Program-made: the position numbers and the translations under genes
Shown: positions 54,693 to 63,541 of the stretch, in pieces
Layout: each line of letters opens with the position of its first letter
How positions within the stretch are numbered: position 1 is the first letter of the stretch
DNA from: Williamsia soli
GTDB taxonomy: Bacteria > Actinomycetota > Actinomycetes > Mycobacteriales > Mycobacteriaceae
Assembly (NCBI RefSeq): GCF_017377795.1
Contig: NZ_JAFRDR010000007.1
Location: 1 to 64,000, forward strand
Length of the DNA stretch: 64,000 nucleotides
Direction of reading: 5' to 3'
Notes under the pieces: generated by a model
Database searches by the model: none
Seen by the model: only the letters and a program-made list of their open reading frames with translations
Told to the model about the DNA's origin: nothing

Positions 54693-56441
54693 ATGACGGC
54701 AGAAGTGACCACAGGTCGGATGAGCAGTGACCACCCCGGCTACAAATGGGTGGCACTGACCAACACCACGCTCGGGATGCTGCTGGTGACGGTCAACAGC
54801 TCGATTGTCATCATCTCTTTGCCGGCCATCTTTCGTGGGATCGGTCTGAACCCCCTCGAACCCGCCAACGTCAGCTACCTGCTCTGGCTGCTGATGGGGT
54901 TCTTGCTCGCGTCGGCGGTGCTGGTCGTCACCTTCGGTCGCCTCGGCGACATGTACGGACGCGTCAAGATCTACAACCTCGGATTCGTCGTCTTCAGCGT
55001 CTGTGCGGTCATGCTGTCCATCGATCCCTTCGTCGGCGACCTCGGAGCCATCTGGCTCATCGCCTTCCGAGTGATCCAGGGGGTGGGCGGTGCCATGCTG
55101 ATGGCGACCTCGGCGGCCATCGTCACCGACGCGTTTCCCTCGCGACAGCGAGGAATGGCGCTGGGAATCAACATGGTTGCTGCTGTGGCCGGATCGTTCA
55201 TCGGGCTGATCGTCGGTGGGCTGCTCTCGGAATGGCACTGGCGCGCGGTGTTCTGGGTGAGCGTTCCGCTCGGCATCGCCGGAACGCTGTGGAGTATCCG
55301 GTCGCTGCGAGAGGTGGGTAGCCGCAACGCGGGAAAGCTGGACTGGCCGGGCACGATCCTCTTCGGAATCGGATTGACCGTGCTGTTGACCGCCATCACG
55401 TACGGCATCCAGCCGTACGGCGACAAGGCAACCGGATGGACCAGTCCGTGGATACTCGGTGGTGTCGCCGCCGGAGTGCTGTTGCTCGTTGCCTTCTGCG
55501 TGGTCGAGACGAAGGTCGCCGACCCGATCTTCGACGTCAAGCTCTTCAAGGTCCCAGCCTTCGGTCTCGGCAACCTCGCGGGTTTGATGAACGCGATCGG
55601 CCGCGGTGGACTGCAGTTCATGCTGATCATCTGGCTGCAGGGCATCTGGCTCCCGCTGCGCGGCTACGACTTCGAGTCGACACCACTGTGGTCGGCGATA
55701 TTCCTTCTGCCGTTGACGGTCGGCTTTCTGGTGAGCGGCCCGGTAGCCGGCTGGCTGTCCGACCGATACGGCGCCCGATGGTTCTCCGCGGGCGGATCGC
55801 TGATCGTGGCGGCGACGTTCATTGCGCTGCTGCTCATACCGGTCGACTTCGACTACTGGCTGTTTGCACTGCTCATCTTCCTCAACGGCGTCGGGTCCGG
55901 GCTGTTCGCATCCCCGAACACCGCGGTCATCATGTCGAGTGTCCCGGCCCGGCAGCGTGGGGCGGCATCGGGAGTGCGAGCGACCTTCATGAACTCGGGC
56001 AACGCGTTGTCGATCGGTGTCTTCTTCTCGCTGATGGTGGTCGGCCTCGCCCAGCATCTGCCGTCGGCGTTACGCGACGGGCTGATGACCCACGGCGTCT
56101 CTGCGGCAGCCGCGGGACAGACCGCAGACCTGCCACCCGTCGGGAGTCTGTTCGCGGCGTTCCTCGGGTACAACCCGATCGAAGAACTGCTCGCCGACAG
56201 CGGGGAATTGTCCCGGCCTGCGGTTGACGCCGACACCCTCACCGGCCAGAGCTTCTTCCCGCACCTGATCTCCGAACCCTTCCATGACGGCTTGGTCGTG
56301 GTGTTCGTCGCAGCCGCGGTGATGATGGTGATCGCGGCGGTGGCCTCGGCCGTGGCGCCGGTAACCTATGTGGACGACGACCTGGCGCGGACCGATGACG
56401 ACGGCTCCGTCGCCGCCGCGCAACTGACGGGAAAACGGTGA
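54693..56441 (+). CDS. MFS drug exporter, DHA2 (14-helix) type
   Basis: A 582-residue proton-coupled exporter with about 14 hydrophobic segments. The motif-A loop is FGRLGDMYGRVKIYNLG, an antiporter motif-C-like stretch is VAAVAGSFIGLIVGGLL, and the second-half loop is SDRYGARWFSAGG. It resembles EmrB/QacA-like multidrug pumps. The ATG at 54693 (MTAEVTTG) is used; an ATG at 54675 is in frame, and both follow the palindromic operator. The stop overlaps the marR start, so pump and regulator are co-translated. Substrate unknown; siderophore export cannot be excluded. Confidence 0.9.
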   Translation: MTAEVTTGRMSSDHPGYKWVALTNTTLGMLLVTVNSSIVIISLPAIFRGIGLNPLEPANVSYLLWLLMGFLLASAVLVVTFGRLGDMYGRVKIYNLGFVVFSVCAVMLSIDPFVGDLGAIWLIAFRVIQGVGGAMLMATSAAIVTDAFPSRQRGMALGINMVAAVAGSFIGLIVGGLLSEWHWRAVFWVSVPLGIAGTLWSIRSLREVGSRNAGKLDWPGTILFGIGLTVLLTAITYGIQPYGDKATGWTSPWILGGVAAGVLLLVAFCVVETKVADPIFDVKLFKVPAFGLGNLAGLMNAIGRGGLQFMLIIWLQGIWLPLRGYDFESTPLWSAIFLLPLTVGFLVSGPVAGWLSDRYGARWFSAGGSLIVAATFIALLLIPVDFDYWLFALLIFLNGVGSGLFASPNTAVIMSSVPARQRGAASGVRATFMNSGNALSIGVFFSLMVVGLAQHLPSALRDGLMTHGVSAAAAGQTADLPPVGSLFAAFLGYNPIEELLADSGELSRPAVDADTLTGQSFFPHLISEPFHDGLVVVFVAAAVMMVIAAVASAVAPVTYVDDDLARTDDDGSVAAAQLTGKR

Positions 56442-56881
56442 TGGATCTGCAGGGAGCATCGGCCGCTTCGGTGTACCGCGACCTGGCGCGGGTCGTCCGA
56501 TCGCTGCGGTCGCGGACCGGTCAGAACTCCCAGCCGCTCAGCTCCCTGTCGGCGCTGTGGGTCCTCATCGACACTGCTCGACCGATCCGGCTGTCGGAAC
56601 TCGCGGAGCGCGAAAACGTGACGGTACCGACGATGTCGCGCATCGTGACAGGACTCGAACGGGACGGACTCATCGCGCGGACCGCGGACCCGGACGACGG
56701 CCGGGCCAGCCTCCTGGCGGTGACCGAGGCAGGTGCCGACCTGATCAAGGGCAGCAGATCCCGCCGGGTGCAGGCCCTGGAGACGGCTCTCGAGGGTCTC
56801 GACGAGGCCGAACGTGAAGTGCTGGGCCGCACCCTGCGCAAGGTGGCCGACGAACTTGCCGAGCGCCCCGAGCAGACCTAG
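56441..56881 (+). CDS. MarR-family transcriptional regulator
   Basis: A 146-residue winged-helix regulator. The recognition helix region is LAERENVTVPTMSRIVTGLE, followed by the wing RDGLIARTADPDDGRASLLA, which is the classic MarR DPxDxR signature. The start may be ATG at 56441 or GTG at 56438, both overlapping the MFS stop. It very probably represses the MFS gene through the perfect palindrome at 54647-54668 and is released by a drug-like ligand. The convergent xthA gene ends 17 bases downstream. Confidence 0.92.
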   Translation: MDLQGASAASVYRDLARVVRSLRSRTGQNSQPLSSLSALWVLIDTARPIRLSELAERENVTVPTMSRIVTGLERDGLIARTADPDDGRASLLAVTEAGADLIKGSRSRRVQALETALEGLDEAEREVLGRTLRKVADELAERPEQT

Positions 56882-56897
56882 ACTCGGCTGCGCAGCT

Positions 56898-57701
56898 CTA
56901 CACCACGTCGATGATGACCGGCGCGTGATCGCTGGCGCCCTTGCCTTTTCGTTCCTGCCGGTCGATCTCGGCGCCGCTCACCCGGCTCGCGAGCGCCGGT
57001 GAGCACAGGCTGAAGTCGATGCGCATGCCTTCCTTGCGAGGAAAACGCAGCTGCGTGTAGTCCCAGTAGGTGTAGACCCCGGGTCCAGGAGTGTAGGGCC
57101 GCACGACGTCCGTGAAGCCCACCTCGGTCATTGCGTTGAAGGCGGCGCGCTCGGGCTCGGACGTGTGTGTCTTGTCTGCGAACAGGGCCGGATCCCACAC
57201 GTCGTCGTCGGTGGGGGCGATATTCCAGTCCCCGCTGAGGACGATCTCGGCGGTGGGGTCGTCGGCGAGCCACTTGGCGGAGGTATCACGCAGTGCAGCA
57301 AGCCATTCGAGCTTGTACGTGTAATGGGGGTCGGTGAGGGTGCGGCCGTTGGGGACGTACAGGCTCCAGACCCGCACCCCGCCGCAGGTGGCACCGATCG
57401 CACGGGCCTCGATCGCGGGGTCCACCTCGGCGTCCTTGCTGAAACCGGGCTGGTTCTCGAAGCTCGACTCGATGTTCTCGAGACCGACACGGGACGCGAT
57501 CGCGACGCCGTTCCACTGGCTGAAACCGACCGTGGCGAGCTCGTAGCCGGCGGCGGCGAAGCCCATCTCGGGGAACTGCTCGTTCTTGCATTTGGTTTCC
57601 TGCATGGCCAGGACGTCGATGTTTGCCCGTTCGAGCCAGTCGACGACCCGTTCGCTGCGGGCGCGGATGGAGTTGACGTTCCAGGTGGCGATGCGAAGCA
57701 T
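56898..57701 (-). CDS. xthA: Exodeoxyribonuclease III
   Basis: A 267-residue AP endonuclease/3' exonuclease of the base excision repair pathway. Catalytic motifs are MLRIATWNVNSIRAR, LAMQETK (metal-binding Glu), SLYVPNGR, IVLSGDWNIAPTDDDVWDP (Asp-Asn pair), MRIDFSLCSP and SDHAPVIIDV (catalytic His). The ATG at 57701 begins exactly at the conserved N-terminus; the open frame upstream is a shadow. In M. tuberculosis xthA lies just beyond thiC, so this gene marks the right edge of the block carrying the siderophore locus. Confidence 0.95.
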   Translation of the reverse strand: MLRIATWNVNSIRARSERVVDWLERANIDVLAMQETKCKNEQFPEMGFAAAGYELATVGFSQWNGVAIASRVGLENIESSFENQPGFSKDAEVDPAIEARAIGATCGGVRVWSLYVPNGRTLTDPHYTYKLEWLAALRDTSAKWLADDPTAEIVLSGDWNIAPTDDDVWDPALFADKTHTSEPERAAFNAMTEVGFTDVVRPYTPGPGVYTYWDYTQLRFPRKEGMRIDFSLCSPALASRVSGAEIDRQERKGKGASDHAPVIIDVV

Positions 57702-57819
57702 GACTTCGAGTTTTTCACACTGCCTTCGCGGACGCGGGCCGCGCCCGGCAGAGGCCCGGGTCAGGGGCGTAAGCTGGTCGGATCGGGACCTATCAGGTTC
57801 CCAATCAAGGGATCGCCAC

Positions 57820-57954
57820 ATGGCCGACAAGTCGCCACGTCAAGGTATGACCAAGAAATCCGGTAAGTCCCTCAAAGAAAAACGTGCGATCAAGAAGGGG
57901 AAGGCAGACGCCGCCCCGGGCGAGACCATCTTCACCGGCAACAAGAAGCGCTGA
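57820..57954 (+). CDS. Small basic conserved protein, 44 aa
   Basis: MADKSPRQGMTKKSGKSLKE begins a lysine-rich, probably unstructured protein ending in FTGNKKR. Similar short proteins recur in actinobacterial genomes as hypotheticals, as far as I recall; no function is known to me. AAGGGAT precedes the ATG. The stop is one base before the TTG start of the next gene, so the two are probably translationally coupled. Confidence 0.7.
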   Translation: MADKSPRQGMTKKSGKSLKEKRAIKKGKADAAPGETIFTGNKKR

Positions 57955-57955
57955 C

Positions 57956-59143
57956 TTGCCGAAAACCGCTGAAATACCAACTCTTTCGATCGGAATACTG
58001 GCTCACTCAGCGAAGGAGAACGAGCGACGTCTGCCCATCCACCCGCGGCATTTCGAGAAGATCAAGCACGGACTGCGCTCGTCGATCCGCCTCGAGCACG
58101 GTTACGGCGAGCACTTCGGTGTCACAGATGACGATCTGCGGCCACTCGTGGCAGGCATCGGCACGCGCTCGGAGCTCATCGCCGAGTGCGATGTGATCCT
58201 GCTGCCCAAGGTGCAGGCCGAAGACCTTCTCGAAATGCGTGTGGGGCAGACTGTTTGGGGTTGGCCGCACTGCGTGCAGGACGCCAGGCTCACCCAGGTC
58301 GCCATCGACCGGCGGCTGACCCTCATCGCCTTCGAGGCGATGAACCACTGGACTGAAGACGGCGGATTCGCGCTCCACGTGTTCCACAAGAACAACGAGC
58401 TCGCCGGATACTGCTCGGTGCTTCATGCACTGGAGTTGGCAGGGAAAACCGGTGACTACGGTCGCCGGTTGCGGGCCACCGTCATCGGATTCGGTGCCAC
58501 TGCGCGCGGCGCGGTGACCGCACTGAACGCGCACGGCGTCGACGATGTGCATGTCTTGACGAACCGCGACGTAGCAGCGGTCGGTTCACCGATCCACTCG
58601 ACGCAGATCGTGCAACTCGAATACGGCGATCCCCGGGACCCGCACAGCATGTGGGCCGAGACGCCGTCGGGACGACTCCCGGTCGCCGAGTTCCTGGCGG
58701 GCAACGACATCATCGTCAACTGCGTTCTGCAGAACACCGACACGCCGCTGACATTCCTCGACGAGACAGATCTGCCGGGGTTCCCGCCGGGAACCCTGAT
58801 CATCGACGTCTCGTGCGATGAAGGTATGGGTTTCAGCTGGGCCCTGCCGACGACGTTCGAAGCTCCGGCATTCACCGTGGGCAACGGCGTGCTCTACTAC
58901 GCGGTCGATCACAGTCCCTCATACCTGTGGGACTCGGCGACGTGGGAGATCAGCGAGGCCTTGCTGCCGCACCTGCTGTCAGTTCTGGCCGGACCGGACC
59001 AGTGGGATCAGGCGCCGACGATCTCGCGGGCGATCGAGATCCGGGAGGGTGTCGTCCAGAATCCGAGTATCCTGTCGTTCCAGCAGAGGTCAGAGACGTT
59101 TCCGCACGCGTTCCTCGAAGATCCTGTCGCCGCGGTGACCTGA
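57956..59143 (+). CDS. Alanine dehydrogenase/N5-carboxyethylornithine synthase-like oxidoreductase
   Basis: A 395-residue protein of the alanine dehydrogenase/PNT family. The N-terminal domain shows SIGILAHSAKENERRLPIHP, where the KEnErR-type motif binds the 2-oxo acid. The NAD(P)-binding domain is ATVIGFGATARGAVTALNAH, and it ends with NGVLYYAVDHSPSYLWDSAT. N5-(carboxyethyl)ornithine synthases make an opine from ornithine and pyruvate; the true substrate here is unknown. No ATG or GTG occurs before the conserved region, so the start must be TTG at 57956, one base after the stop of the 44-residue gene, suggesting coupled translation. Confidence 0.8.
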   Translation: MPKTAEIPTLSIGILAHSAKENERRLPIHPRHFEKIKHGLRSSIRLEHGYGEHFGVTDDDLRPLVAGIGTRSELIAECDVILLPKVQAEDLLEMRVGQTVWGWPHCVQDARLTQVAIDRRLTLIAFEAMNHWTEDGGFALHVFHKNNELAGYCSVLHALELAGKTGDYGRRLRATVIGFGATARGAVTALNAHGVDDVHVLTNRDVAAVGSPIHSTQIVQLEYGDPRDPHSMWAETPSGRLPVAEFLAGNDIIVNCVLQNTDTPLTFLDETDLPGFPPGTLIIDVSCDEGMGFSWALPTTFEAPAFTVGNGVLYYAVDHSPSYLWDSATWEISEALLPHLLSVLAGPDQWDQAPTISRAIEIREGVVQNPSILSFQQRSETFPHAFLEDPVAAVT

Positions 59144-59158
59144 TCGTGCACCCGGTGA

Positions 59159-59194
59159 CGCACCACCCGTCGCAATGTTCGGGCGGGCGGTGCG
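59159..59194 (+). terminator. Hairpin after the oxidoreductase gene
   Basis: CGCACCACCCG at 59159-59169 can pair with CGGGCGGTGCG at 59184-59194 (one mismatch or bulge), starting 15 bases after the stop codon. A short AAAT follows, not a T-run, so it is a probable but unproven terminator before the ethanolamine operon. Confidence 0.5.
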
Positions 59195-59283
59195 AAATCG
59201 GCCGGATTTGCGAACAGAAAGTACGAAACACGTCGGAAAAGCCGATCTAACACGACGGTTTCAGTTGCTGGCTATCGTTGCGT

Positions 59284-60684
59284 ATGACTGAAACAGCCGC
59301 CTCCTCCGAGTACTTGGAGAAACGACAACTCCGTAAAGGCACCGCCGGGTGGGTCCTGCTCGCGGGACTTGGGGTGAGCTATGTGATCTCGGGTGATTAC
59401 GCCGGCTGGAACGCGGGACTACTCGAAGGTGGCTTCGGTGGCCTGCTCATCGCCGCCGTCGTCATCGCGGCGATGTACCTCGCGATGGTCCTGGGCATGG
59501 CCGAGATGTCGTCGGCACTGCCGGCCGCGGGCGGTGGTTACACCTTCGCCCGAAGAGCGCTGGGTCCGTGGGGTGGTTTCGCCACCGGCACGGCGATACT
59601 CATCGAATACGCGATCGCGCCGGCCGCCATCGCCACCTTCATCGGCGGCTACGTCGAATCGCTCGATCTGTTCGGGATCTCCGACGGGTGGTGGGTGTAC
59701 CTCGCCGTCTACGTCATCTTCATCGGAATCCATCTCGTCGGCGCCGGCGAAGCGCTGAAGGCGATGTTCGTCATCACCGCGATCGCGCTGGTCGGTCTGG
59801 TCATCTTCGGCATCGCCGCGATCAGCCACTTCGACGCCGCATTGCTCACCGACATCGCACCCGATGCGGACGCCGCGGGCTCGTCGGACTTCCTGCCGTT
59901 CGGTTACCTCGGGGTGTGGTCGGCGATTCCGTTCGCCATCTGGTTCTTCCTGGCGATCGAAGGCGTGCCGCTGGCGGCCGAAGAAGCAGAGAATCCGGAG
60001 AAGAACGTGCCGCGCGGCATCATCGCTGCGATGGGCGTCCTGTTGCTCACCGGTGCGCTGGTGCTGTTCATGGCCACCGGCGCACTTGGTGCGCAGGGCG
60101 TCGGTGAATCGGTGAATCCGCTGGTCGACGCGATCGACGGCACCGCAGCCACCGTCGTCAACTACGTCGGTCTGGCCGGACTGATCGCGAGCTTCTTCTC
60201 CATCATGTACGCGTACTCGCGGCAGCTGTTCGCGCTGTCGCGGGCCGGCTACCTTCCGCGGGCGCTCTCGGTGACCAACACTCGCAAGGCGCCCACCTGG
60301 GCGCTGATCATCCCGGGCATCATCGGGTTCGCGCTGACCTTCACCGGTGAGGGCGCGATTCTGCTGAACATGGCCGTCTTCGGTGCGGCCCTGAGTTACG
60401 TGCTGATGATGGTCAGCCACATCGTGCTGAGGGTTCGCGAGCCCGACATGCACCGGCCCTACCGCACCCCCGGTGGCATCGCCACCACCGGTTTCGCTCT
60501 GGTCATCGCGGTGGTCTCGGTGATCGCCACCTTCCTCGTGGACACGACCGCAGCGCTGTGGTGTCTGGTCGCGTTTGTCGCCTTCATGGCGTACTTCGGT
60601 CTCTACAGTCGTAAGCACCTGGTTGCGAACTCGCCTGACGAAGAGTTCGCGATGCTCGCCGCAGCCGAAAGCGATGTGGGATGA
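59284..60684 (+). CDS. eat: Ethanolamine permease
   Basis: A 466-residue APC-superfamily permease with about 12 helices. Typical stretches are GVSYVISGDYAGWNAGLLEG near helix 1, MAEMSSALPAAGGGYTFARR, PFAIWFFLAIEGVPLAAEEA and SIMYAYSRQLFALSRAGYLP. The ethanolamine assignment comes from these stretches and from the eutB gene starting 7 bases after its stop. The ATG at 59284 is used; TTG at 59278 is in frame. First gene of the eat-eutB-eutC operon; no regulator gene is adjacent. Confidence 0.9.
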   Translation: MTETAASSEYLEKRQLRKGTAGWVLLAGLGVSYVISGDYAGWNAGLLEGGFGGLLIAAVVIAAMYLAMVLGMAEMSSALPAAGGGYTFARRALGPWGGFATGTAILIEYAIAPAAIATFIGGYVESLDLFGISDGWWVYLAVYVIFIGIHLVGAGEALKAMFVITAIALVGLVIFGIAAISHFDAALLTDIAPDADAAGSSDFLPFGYLGVWSAIPFAIWFFLAIEGVPLAAEEAENPEKNVPRGIIAAMGVLLLTGALVLFMATGALGAQGVGESVNPLVDAIDGTAATVVNYVGLAGLIASFFSIMYAYSRQLFALSRAGYLPRALSVTNTRKAPTWALIIPGIIGFALTFTGEGAILLNMAVFGAALSYVLMMVSHIVLRVREPDMHRPYRTPGGIATTGFALVIAVVSVIATFLVDTTAALWCLVAFVAFMAYFGLYSRKHLVANSPDEEFAMLAAAESDVG

Positions 60685-60691
60685 ACCGACG

Positions 60692-62113
60692 ATGAGCCGT
60701 TATCAGCACACCTTGGCTGGGACCACCTACGCCTTCGACGGCCTCGTCGAACTGATGGCAAAAGCGACACCGGCGCGCAGCGGTGACGAACTGGCGGGGT
60801 GTGCCGCCGAGTCCGATACCGAGCGGGCCGCGGCGCAGTGGGCGCTGGCCGATGTGCCGCTGACGGTGTTCCTGAACGAAGCGGTGGTTCCTTACGAGAG
60901 CGACGAGATCACCCGGTTGATCATGGATACCCATGATGTGCAGGCCTTTTCGCCGGTCAAGGCGATGACGGTCGGGGGATTGCGGGACTGGCTACTCGAG
61001 GTTGCGTCGGGCCCCGCCGATGTTGCTGCGGCCACGTTGACCGCTGTCTCGCACGGGTTGACCCCCGAGATGGTGGCGGCAGTCTGCAAGCTCATGCGCA
61101 ACCAGGATCTGATCGCGGTGTCGCGGGCGGTGAGCGTGGTCTCGGCGTTTCGGACGACGATCGGGCTACCGGGCACACTCGCCACCCGGCTGCAACCGAA
61201 CCATCCGACCGATGACCCGACCGGGATCGCAGCAGCGACGCTCGACGGACTGCTGCTCGGCTGCGGGGATGCGGTGATCGGGATCAATCCGGCGACCGAC
61301 TCGCCGCACGCCACGTCGGAGTTGCTGCATCTGCTCGACGACATCCGGCAGCGGTACGAGATCCCGGTGCAGTCGTGTGTGCTCTCGCACGTGACGACGA
61401 CGATCGGGCTGATCGAGGCGGGTGCCCCGGTGGACCTGGTGTTCCAGTCGATCGCCGGGACCGAAGGCGCGAACAAGGGTTTCGGTGTCGACATCGCCAT
61501 TCTCCGAGATGGTAACGAGGCGGGGAAGTCGCTGCATCGCGGCACCGTCGGTGACAATGTCATGTACCTCGAGACGGGCCAGGGTTCGGCGTTGTCGGCA
61601 GGTGCCCACATCGGTACCGGTGGCAAGCCGGTGGATCAGCACACCCTCGAGACCCGAGCGTATGCCGTTGCGCGCGAGCTGGATCCGTTGCTGATCAACA
61701 CCGTTGTCGGGTTCATCGGGCCGGAGTACCTGTTCGACGGCAAGCAGATCTTGCGCGCCGGACTCGAGGACCACTTCTGCGGCAAACTGCTGGGTCTGCC
61801 GATGGGGGTGGATGTCTGCTACACCAACCACGCAGAGGCCGATCAGGACGACATGGACAATCTGCTGACCCTGCTCGGCGTCGCGGGGGTGCCGTTCGTG
61901 ATCACCGTGCCCGGTGCCGATGATGTGATGCTCGGCTACCAGAGCCTGTCGTTCCACGACGCGCTGTATGCCCGTCGCACATTGGGTTTGAAGCCGGCCC
62001 CGGAGTTCGAGGCCTGGCTCGACCGGGTGGGGATGCTCGGCGCCGATGGTCGGGTCCTGGATCTGCAACCCGAGTCGTCGCCTCTGCGCAGCCTCACCGG
62101 GCCGGTGTCCTGA
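60692..62113 (+). CDS. eutB: Ethanolamine ammonia-lyase large subunit
   Basis: A 473-residue TIM-barrel subunit of the adenosylcobalamin-dependent lyase that splits ethanolamine into acetaldehyde and ammonia. Family stretches are YEDD-like VVPYESDEITRLIMDTHD, VKAMTVGGLRDWLL, MRNQDLIAVSRAV, FRTTIGLPGTLATRLQPNHP, GLLLGCGDAVIGINPATDS, QSIAGTEGANKGFGVDIAIL and MGVDVCYTNHAEADQDDMDN. The ATG at 60692 gives normal length. It overlaps eutC by one base (TGATG), as expected for subunits of one enzyme. Confidence 0.95.
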   Translation: MSRYQHTLAGTTYAFDGLVELMAKATPARSGDELAGCAAESDTERAAAQWALADVPLTVFLNEAVVPYESDEITRLIMDTHDVQAFSPVKAMTVGGLRDWLLEVASGPADVAAATLTAVSHGLTPEMVAAVCKLMRNQDLIAVSRAVSVVSAFRTTIGLPGTLATRLQPNHPTDDPTGIAAATLDGLLLGCGDAVIGINPATDSPHATSELLHLLDDIRQRYEIPVQSCVLSHVTTTIGLIEAGAPVDLVFQSIAGTEGANKGFGVDIAILRDGNEAGKSLHRGTVGDNVMYLETGQGSALSAGAHIGTGGKPVDQHTLETRAYAVARELDPLLINTVVGFIGPEYLFDGKQILRAGLEDHFCGKLLGLPMGVDVCYTNHAEADQDDMDNLLTLLGVAGVPFVITVPGADDVMLGYQSLSFHDALYARRTLGLKPAPEFEAWLDRVGMLGADGRVLDLQPESSPLRSLTGPVS

Positions 62114-62844
62114 TGAGTGAATTGTGGGATGCCCTGCGTCTGCGGACCGCAGCACGAATCGGGTTGGGCCGCACCGGGGATTCGCTGCCGACCACTCGGG
62201 TACTGGAGTTCGCGGCGGCCCATGCTGCAGCGCGCGATGCGGTCCACCAGCCGCTCGATGCCGACGCGCTCGCCGTAGCGGTGGGTCAGCTGGAGTTGGG
62301 TTCGCCGATCGTCGTGACGAGCCAGGCAGGTGATCGGAGCGAGTACCTGCGCCGACCAGATCTGGGTCGGTCCCCGGCTGATCTGAGTGAGCTCGCGGAG
62401 GTGGATGCCGATGTGGGCTTCGTCCTCGCCGACGGACTTTCGCCGATCGCGTTGTCCGAACATGCGACCGGCCTGTTGTCCGCACTCAAAGACGTGCTTG
62501 CGCACAAATATTCGTTCGCGCCACCGGTGATCGCGACCCAGGCCCGGGTTGCCCTCGGTGATCACATCGGAGCCGCCCAGAAGGTCGGAACGTTGATCGT
62601 GATCATCGGGGAGCGCCCCGGTCTGTCGGTCGCCGACAGCGTCGGCATCTACCTGACGCACCTACCACGACCGGGACGCGCAGATTCTGAACGGAACTGC
62701 ATCTCCAACATCCACCCACCCGGAGGGCTGGGCTACGCCGATGCTGCTCGGGTGTGCGCGGCCTTGATCGAGGGTGCTCGCCAATTGGGCCGCAGCGGAG
62801 TCGATCTCAAAGACAACAGTCGCGCCATCGCTGAAGGTGCCTGA
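62113..62844 (+). CDS. eutC: Ethanolamine ammonia-lyase small subunit
   Basis: A 243-residue small subunit contributing to the cobalamin site. Recognisable stretches are RTAARIGLGRTGDSLPTTRV, LRRPDLGRSPAD, DVGFVLADGLSPIALSEHA, RVALGDHIGAAQKVGTLIVI, IIGERPGLSVADSVGIYLTH and NCISNIHPPGGLGYADAARV. No microcompartment shell genes, reactivating factor (EutA) or acetaldehyde dehydrogenase follow, so acetaldehyde must be handled by enzymes encoded elsewhere, possibly reaching acetate through the pta-ackA pair. Confidence 0.95.
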   Translation: MSELWDALRLRTAARIGLGRTGDSLPTTRVLEFAAAHAAARDAVHQPLDADALAVAVGQLELGSPIVVTSQAGDRSEYLRRPDLGRSPADLSELAEVDADVGFVLADGLSPIALSEHATGLLSALKDVLAHKYSFAPPVIATQARVALGDHIGAAQKVGTLIVIIGERPGLSVADSVGIYLTHLPRPGRADSERNCISNIHPPGGLGYADAARVCAALIEGARQLGRSGVDLKDNSRAIAEGA

Positions 62845-62859
62845 AATTTCGGGGTGGAC

Positions 62860-63429
62860 CTAGAGACCCGGGCCTTCGGCGCGCAGTGCGTCGACGTCGT
62901 CCATCGCCGATCGTAGTTTGCCCAGCCACTCCTCGGTGTGTTCGCCGACGAGTTTGACCGACCACGCGAGTGCGTCTGCCCGCGAGCGGGCGACTCCGGC
63001 GTCGACGAGCGTGTCGAGCACCTGGCGTTCTGGCTGTCGCAACCGCGTCATGACCGGAACGGCGATGTGGGTGTACAGGATTCGCTGATCGCCCACCCGG
63101 ACGCCCCAGGAAACCTTGCGCGCGTATCGGGCCTGGGCCTCGTCGGCGATGGCCATCCGTTCACCGCGGGTGTCCTCGCGGAAGCGTGATGCTCGACCTT
63201 CTGCCGCGGCGGTCGCGGTGCTCTCGTCGGATTCCGGGGCAGTCAAGGTGCCGATGACGGTGATCTCGTCGCGGTCGACGGTGACCTCTGCGGTGCCCTC
63301 GAACCAGTCGTCGGGCAGTCTGCCGGCGAACCAGCCGGATGCGTCGGACGCGTCGGGTAGTTCTGCCTGCTGCCAGCCTCCGCGGCGTCCGCCGCCTGGT
63401 CCGCGTGATCCTTTGTGTGTGCTTTTCAT
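62860..63429 (-). CDS. Conserved actinobacterial protein of unknown function
   Basis: A 189-residue soluble protein. The N-terminus is basic and glycine-rich (MKSTHKGSRGPGGGRRGGWQ). A middle part contains GWFAGRLPDDWFEGTAEVTV, and the helical C-terminal half has RLRQPERQVLDTLVDAGVAR and SRADALAWSVKLVGEHTEEW. I recall similar proteins across actinobacteria but no assigned function. ATG at 63429 is chosen: AGGAG (63435-63439) is five bases upstream, whereas the in-frame GTG at 63435 overlaps that site. A double TGATTACA motif lies just upstream. Confidence 0.75.
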   Translation of the reverse strand: MKSTHKGSRGPGGGRRGGWQQAELPDASDASGWFAGRLPDDWFEGTAEVTVDRDEITVIGTLTAPESDESTATAAAEGRASRFREDTRGERMAIADEAQARYARKVSWGVRVGDQRILYTHIAVPVMTRLRQPERQVLDTLVDAGVARSRADALAWSVKLVGEHTEEWLGKLRSAMDDVDALRAEGPGL

Positions 63430-63444
63430 CTTCACTCCTTTGTA

Positions 63445-63462
63445 GTGATTACATGATTACAC
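63445..63462 (-). promoter_or_regulatory. Tandem TGATTACA element before the conserved protein gene
   Basis: GTGATTACATGATTACAC contains TGATTACA twice in direct tandem (63446-63453 and 63454-63461), a marked AT-rich island 15 bases upstream of the start codon at 63429. It may hold the -10 region or a regulator site; on the gene's strand it reads GTGTAATCATGTAATCAC. Confidence 0.4.
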
Positions 63463-63541
63463 CGTTGCATTGATTCGTCACTCGAGTTCGCTGTGGGCGG
63501 AGGCCGCCGTCGCGGACAGAAGGGTCGTCTAGGGTGAAATT

